64,000 nt of DNA, from contig NZ_JABMCZ010000004.1 in assembly GCF_013186535.1 (NCBI RefSeq), forward strand, positions 1 to 64,000, given 5' to 3'. The notes below the pieces were generated by a model. It worked only from the letters and a program-made list of their open reading frames with translations, was not told the origin of the DNA and ran no database searches. The position numbers and the translations under genes were made by a program. Origin of the DNA: Nocardia terpenica (lineage in GTDB: Bacteria > Actinomycetota > Actinomycetes > Mycobacteriales > Mycobacteriaceae). The first letter of the stretch is position 1, and the number at the start of each line of letters is the position of its first letter. Of the stretch, positions 60,910 to 64,000 are shown piece after piece.

Positions 60910-62216
60910 CCGAATTCGGCGTGACCAAGGACGGTTTCGTGCTGAAGGGGTTCGCCGAGATCCTGGCGTCGGCCCAGCAGCGGGCCCGCGACGCCTTCGG
61001 CCCCGACATCGACCTGAGCCCCACCAGCGTGCTGGCGAAGCTGTTGCAGATCAGCGCCGACGAGGATGCGATGCTGTGGCAGCGGCTGGAGGACGTCTAC
61101 TACAGCCGGTTCGCCTCCACCGCCGACGGCGACGACCTCGACCTGCTCGGCGAGGACATCGGCCTGCCGCGCAATCTGCTGTTCGCACAGGGCATTGCCC
61201 AGCTCACCCTCACCGGCGGCCAGCCGGGCCGGAGCTACCTGCTCCCGGAAGGCACAGTGCTGCTGGACAAGTCGCAGCCGCCCAACGCCTTCTTCCTCAC
61301 CGCGCCGGTGACCCTCACCGCGCAGGCGCCGACCGCGACGGTGCTCGCCCGCGCCTTCGTGGCCGGACCGCAGGGGAATATCGTTGCGCAGCAACTGGGT
61401 CGGGTGGACCCGGACTATCTGCTGAATCAGCTGCACTTCCCGAACACCGTGCAGGTGACCGCGGCCAACCCGGGCATGTTCACCGGCGGCGACGCCTACG
61501 AGGACGACACCTCCTACCGCGCACGACAACTCGGTTTCCCGCGCGATATGTGGACGCTGCAGAGCGTGCGGGCGGCGGTGCTCGAGGTGCGCGGGGTGGT
61601 CGATGTCCTGCTCGCCGACGCGCTCGGCGGCCCGGACGTCACCAAGAGCATCTTCGCGCAGTTCGACTTCGGCGACCGAACCTTCAGCGGGCTACGGAAA
61701 TTCGGCGAACCCTACTTCTTCGACGTCGTGGTCGCGCACGAATTCGCCCGGCCCTGGCGCACGACCGGCCCGGTCACCGGGATCTTCGAACAGGTCGCCG
61801 CGGCGGTGGACCGGGTGCGACCGGTCGGCATCTACCCGAATATCGTCGAGGCCGACCACATCGAGATCGGTGTGCGCGCAACGGTTGTCATCGAACGAGG
61901 CCAGGACCCCACCTCGCTGCGCGCCGCGCTGCTGGACCGGCTGTCGCAGAGCCTGGGCACGCTGCGCCTCGGCAACGACGTGCTGTTCTCCCAGGTGCTG
62001 TGCGCGCTGGTGGAGGTGCCCGGTGTCGTGGACGTGCAGGGCCTGCGGCTGCGCCGGTTCCCGCCGCTGCTGGGCCGGATCACCTTCGGGCCGGAGCTGT
62101 TCGGGGCCGAGCCGATCGAGGCCGGATTCGGCGAGAACCTCACGCTGGCCGCCACCGAGATCGCGCAGTTCCGGCAGGACAGCGGCCTGATCGACCTGTG
62201 GGTGGTGGCCCGATGA
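60906..62216 (+). CDS. Baseplate J-like protein
   Basis: A 436-residue protein from ATG 60906. The opening KDGFVLKGFAEILASAQQRARDAFGPDIDLSP and the segment YYSRFASTADGDDLDLLGEDIGLPR are typical of baseplate J/gp47 proteins, as are TLTGGQPGRSYLLPEGTVL and DDTSYRARQLGFPRDMWTLQSVRAAVLEVRGV. It should join wedge, hub and fibre. The stop overlaps the next gene by ATGA. Confidence 0.9.
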   Translation: MTEFGVTKDGFVLKGFAEILASAQQRARDAFGPDIDLSPTSVLAKLLQISADEDAMLWQRLEDVYYSRFASTADGDDLDLLGEDIGLPRNLLFAQGIAQLTLTGGQPGRSYLLPEGTVLLDKSQPPNAFFLTAPVTLTAQAPTATVLARAFVAGPQGNIVAQQLGRVDPDYLLNQLHFPNTVQVTAANPGMFTGGDAYEDDTSYRARQLGFPRDMWTLQSVRAAVLEVRGVVDVLLADALGGPDVTKSIFAQFDFGDRTFSGLRKFGEPYFFDVVVAHEFARPWRTTGPVTGIFEQVAAAVDRVRPVGIYPNIVEADHIEIGVRATVVIERGQDPTSLRAALLDRLSQSLGTLRLGNDVLFSQVLCALVEVPGVVDVQGLRLRRFPPLLGRITFGPELFGAEPIEAGFGENLTLAATEIAQFRQDSGLIDLWVVAR

Positions 62217-64000
62217 CCGCGCCCTACCCGGCCGCCGTCGACCGCATGGCGGGCAACCTCACCGTCCCGTTCGCCGCGGGAGCGGACCGGCTTCCGCTGC
62301 GATACCGGGGCGAGCCGTCCGCGCACACGGCGTTCGCCGACTACGACTTCGCCGAGCACCTGGCACGATTCGGCACCGACCCGCGCCCGCGCTATATCCT
62401 CACCGTGCTCGAGGACATCCCCGGCGACACCGCCGTGACCGTCGGCTACCGCACGCCGCAATCGGACACGGCCACCGTGACATTCACCGTTCCCGGCGGC
62501 ACGATCGCCGGGACCTCGCTGATGGTTCCGCTCGGCGCGGACGCGGCGAAGGCGGTGCTGAAAACCGTTGCCGTGCAGGGGCCGAAGGGGCAGCAGCCGC
62601 CCGTCGCCGCGGGCTCGTTCGGCTTCACGGCGCTGCTCGGCGATCTGGCCGCCCTGCTGTGGGTGCTCGGCGGCGACCGCGATCTGCTCGCGGACCACTA
62701 CGGGCGGGTGCGCGCACAGCACACCGTCGAGCGGGCCACCGGCCTGTCGCTCGATCTCCTCGGCTCCGACCTCAGCATTCCCCGATTCCCGCCGCTGCCT
62801 TACGGTTTCGCGGCGGACACGATCGCGCTGTATCACTGCGAGGACACCTCCGACACGGTCACCGTCGCCGACGCCATGACCCTTTACACCGGCGCGGGAC
62901 ACCCCGGCACCCGGCTGCCCACCACCGTGACCGGCGCCGACGGGCGGTTCGGGTCGGGCCTGGGCTTCGTCTACGGCCAGTCCGAGGTCACCGTCCCCGA
63001 TCACGCCGACTTCGCGCTGCCCGCGACGGCGAGCCTCACCGCGGAATGCTTCGTGCGGCCCGCTCCGGGCGGCTGGCGCGGGGCGGTCCTGTCCAAGCAC
63101 ACCGACATGCTCGACCCGGCCAAGCCCGGCTGGGGCCTGCACCTGGGCAACTTCCGCGGCCTGGATCGCGATGTGCGGCTACTGGTCTCGGACGGGACCA
63201 CCCGGGTGGAGCTGTTCGCGGACCTGTCGCTGGACACCGACCGGTTCCACCACGTCGCGGCGGTGCTCGACCGCGTCCGCGGCGTGACCCGGCTGTACGT
63301 GAACGGTGAACTGCGCGCGAGCGATTCGACCGCGCTCGGCGCCCTCACCAATGCCGCGCCGCTGCGCATCGGGTTCGACGACACCACCGGCGGCGGCTTC
63401 AGCGGCAGCTTCTTCGGCACGCTGGACGAGATCCGGATCTCGCGCGCCGCGCTCACCTCCTTCGGCCCGGTGCTGGGTGAGGACGACGAGAGCTACCGCT
63501 CCCGGCTCATGCTGTTCCGGCGCTGGAACCTGCCCACGCCCACCGAGATCGCCGACGCGCTCAACGGGATCGTCGGATTGATCGACGGCGTCGTCGATCC
63601 GATCACCGTCTCCGACGCCTACGAGAAGTCGCCGGTCGGCTCGCACACCCTCACCGTCCGGCCGACCACACTGCTGCCGGGCGAGTCGATCGATGCGCTC
63701 GGCCGCCGCGGCATCGACGAGGCCGAGGTCTGCGGCACCCTCGCCGACGACCCGTTCGACCCGCGCTGGCTGACCTACTACAGCGGCCCGGCCGCGAACT
63801 TCCCCGTCGGCGATCCGCGCATGCGGCAGCCGCTGACCCGCGCCCTGGACGCGCTGCACGCCGTCCTGGTGGAACTGGAAGGCCACAGCGAACCCGTCTG
63901 GGTCAGTGGGGGATACGACCCGAAGGCCCCGGATCTGCGGGCGGTCGGCCGCGCCCTGATCGTGTGGCATCCGTTCGTGCCCGCCGCGCGGCTGGCCGCG
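62213..64000 (+). CDS. Tail fibre or gpI-like protein with LamG domain (3' end missing)
   Basis: The frame is open from ATG 62213 to the window end, 596 residues. The N-terminal part (to about residue 260) is all alpha/beta with a helix run AAGSFGFTALLGDLAALLWVLGGDRDLL, suggesting attachment to the baseplate. From about residue 273 to 415 a concanavalin-like LamG domain is visible: SLTAECFVRPAPGGWRGAVLSKH, RFHHVAAVLDRVRGVTRLYVNGE and FFGTLDEIRISRAAL. LamG domains bind sugars or surface proteins, so this may set target specificity. Further domains probably lie beyond the edge. Confidence 0.8.
   Translation, partial: MTAPYPAAVDRMAGNLTVPFAAGADRLPLRYRGEPSAHTAFADYDFAEHLARFGTDPRPRYILTVLEDIPGDTAVTVGYRTPQSDTATVTFTVPGGTIAGTSLMVPLGADAAKAVLKTVAVQGPKGQQPPVAAGSFGFTALLGDLAALLWVLGGDRDLLADHYGRVRAQHTVERATGLSLDLLGSDLSIPRFPPLPYGFAADTIALYHCEDTSDTVTVADAMTLYTGAGHPGTRLPTTVTGADGRFGSGLGFVYGQSEVTVPDHADFALPATASLTAECFVRPAPGGWRGAVLSKHTDMLDPAKPGWGLHLGNFRGLDRDVRLLVSDGTTRVELFADLSLDTDRFHHVAAVLDRVRGVTRLYVNGELRASDSTALGALTNAAPLRIGFDDTTGGGFSGSFFGTLDEIRISRAALTSFGPVLGEDDESYRSRLMLFRRWNLPTPTEIADALNGIVGLIDGVVDPITVSDAYEKSPVGSHTLTVRPTTLLPGESIDALGRRGIDEAEVCGTLADDPFDPRWLTYYSGPAANFPVGDPRMRQPLTRALDALHAVLVELEGHSEPVWVSGGYDPKAPDLRAVGRALIVWHPFVPAARLAA

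Noticed and set aside
51392..64000. Ordinary temperate prophage
   Set aside because: No head, portal, terminase, integrase, repressor or attachment repeats seen in the window; only tail functions are present. The right edge leaves this partly open.
1..64000. CRISPR arrays, insertion sequences, rRNA and tRNA genes
   Set aside because: No regularly spaced repeats, transposase-like proteins or RNA gene signatures were found on reading both strands.

Overview
The window is very GC-rich, uses GTG and TTG starts, carries many ATGA-coupled genes and encodes mycothiol-type DinB enzymes and a DesA-type acyl-ACP desaturase. This points to a mycolic-acid actinomycete; Nocardia or a close relative is my best guess, but no rRNA or species marker is present. 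No tRNA, rRNA, CRISPR array, transposase or integrase was recognised.

Region 1 (1-25.2 kb) is a block of oxidative tailoring, detoxification, efflux and regulatory genes. It holds a MetE-like methyltransferase (cut by the left edge), two near-duplicate DUF899 thioredoxin-fold proteins flanking a DHA2 exporter, a membrane acyltransferase, two acyl-CoA-dehydrogenase-fold flavin monooxygenases, an epoxide-hydrolase-like protein, several SDRs, a second exporter, a START/SRPBCC protein, a SnoaL-like protein, two AhpD-like CxxC proteins, two mycothiol-dependent DinB proteins, an ABC1/UbiB kinase and a GMC oxidoreductase. Regulators are HxlR, TetR and AraC types. A 15-bp imperfect palindrome close to CTTGCGTGATGCAAG occurs seven times between 1.3 and 15.2 kb. 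It lies next to the DUF899, exporter and AhpD/HxlR genes, and two of these promoters carry a pair of sites exactly 31 bp apart. I read it as the operator of the local HxlR regulator.

Region 2 (25.4-42.9 kb) is the core of an enediyne pathway: UnbV (E4), UnbU (E5), the iterative enediyne polyketide synthase PksE (KS-AT-ACP-KR-DH-PPTase), the TEBC thioesterase (E10) and a flavin reductase, all translationally coupled or tightly packed. The E3-type DUF1702 protein lies in a convergent operon (epimerase, DUF1702, P450) behind a perfect hairpin terminator. A rightward operon follows with a hydroxycinnamoyl-CoA hydratase/lyase-like protein, a 4-coumarate:CoA-ligase-like enzyme, a third DUF899 protein and an SDR, suggesting a hydroxyaryl building block. 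Regions 1 and 2 together look like one enediyne gene cluster.

Region 3 (42.9-49.4 kb) is mostly ordinary chromosome: a GT-C-like membrane protein, a small unknown protein, a DesA-type desaturase, a secreted trypsin-like protease, an SDR/TetR divergent pair with a paired operator, and a small membrane protein.

Region 4 (49.4-64.0 kb, cut by the right edge) opens with an AfsR/SARP-type regulator followed by a contractile phage-tail-like operon: GH25 muramidase, an unknown protein, a 48-aa protein, sheath, tube, a 52-aa protein, a 960-aa protein in the tape-measure position, two small tail proteins, a VgrG-like hub/spike, a PAAR-like tip, gp25-like wedge, baseplate J and a LamG-containing fibre or gpI-like protein. 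No capsid, portal, terminase or integrase is seen, so this is a tailocin or contractile injection system rather than an ordinary prophage. The 960-aa protein ends in a polymorphic-toxin-like domain and begins with two copies of a small strand-helix module that the 52-aa protein carries once.
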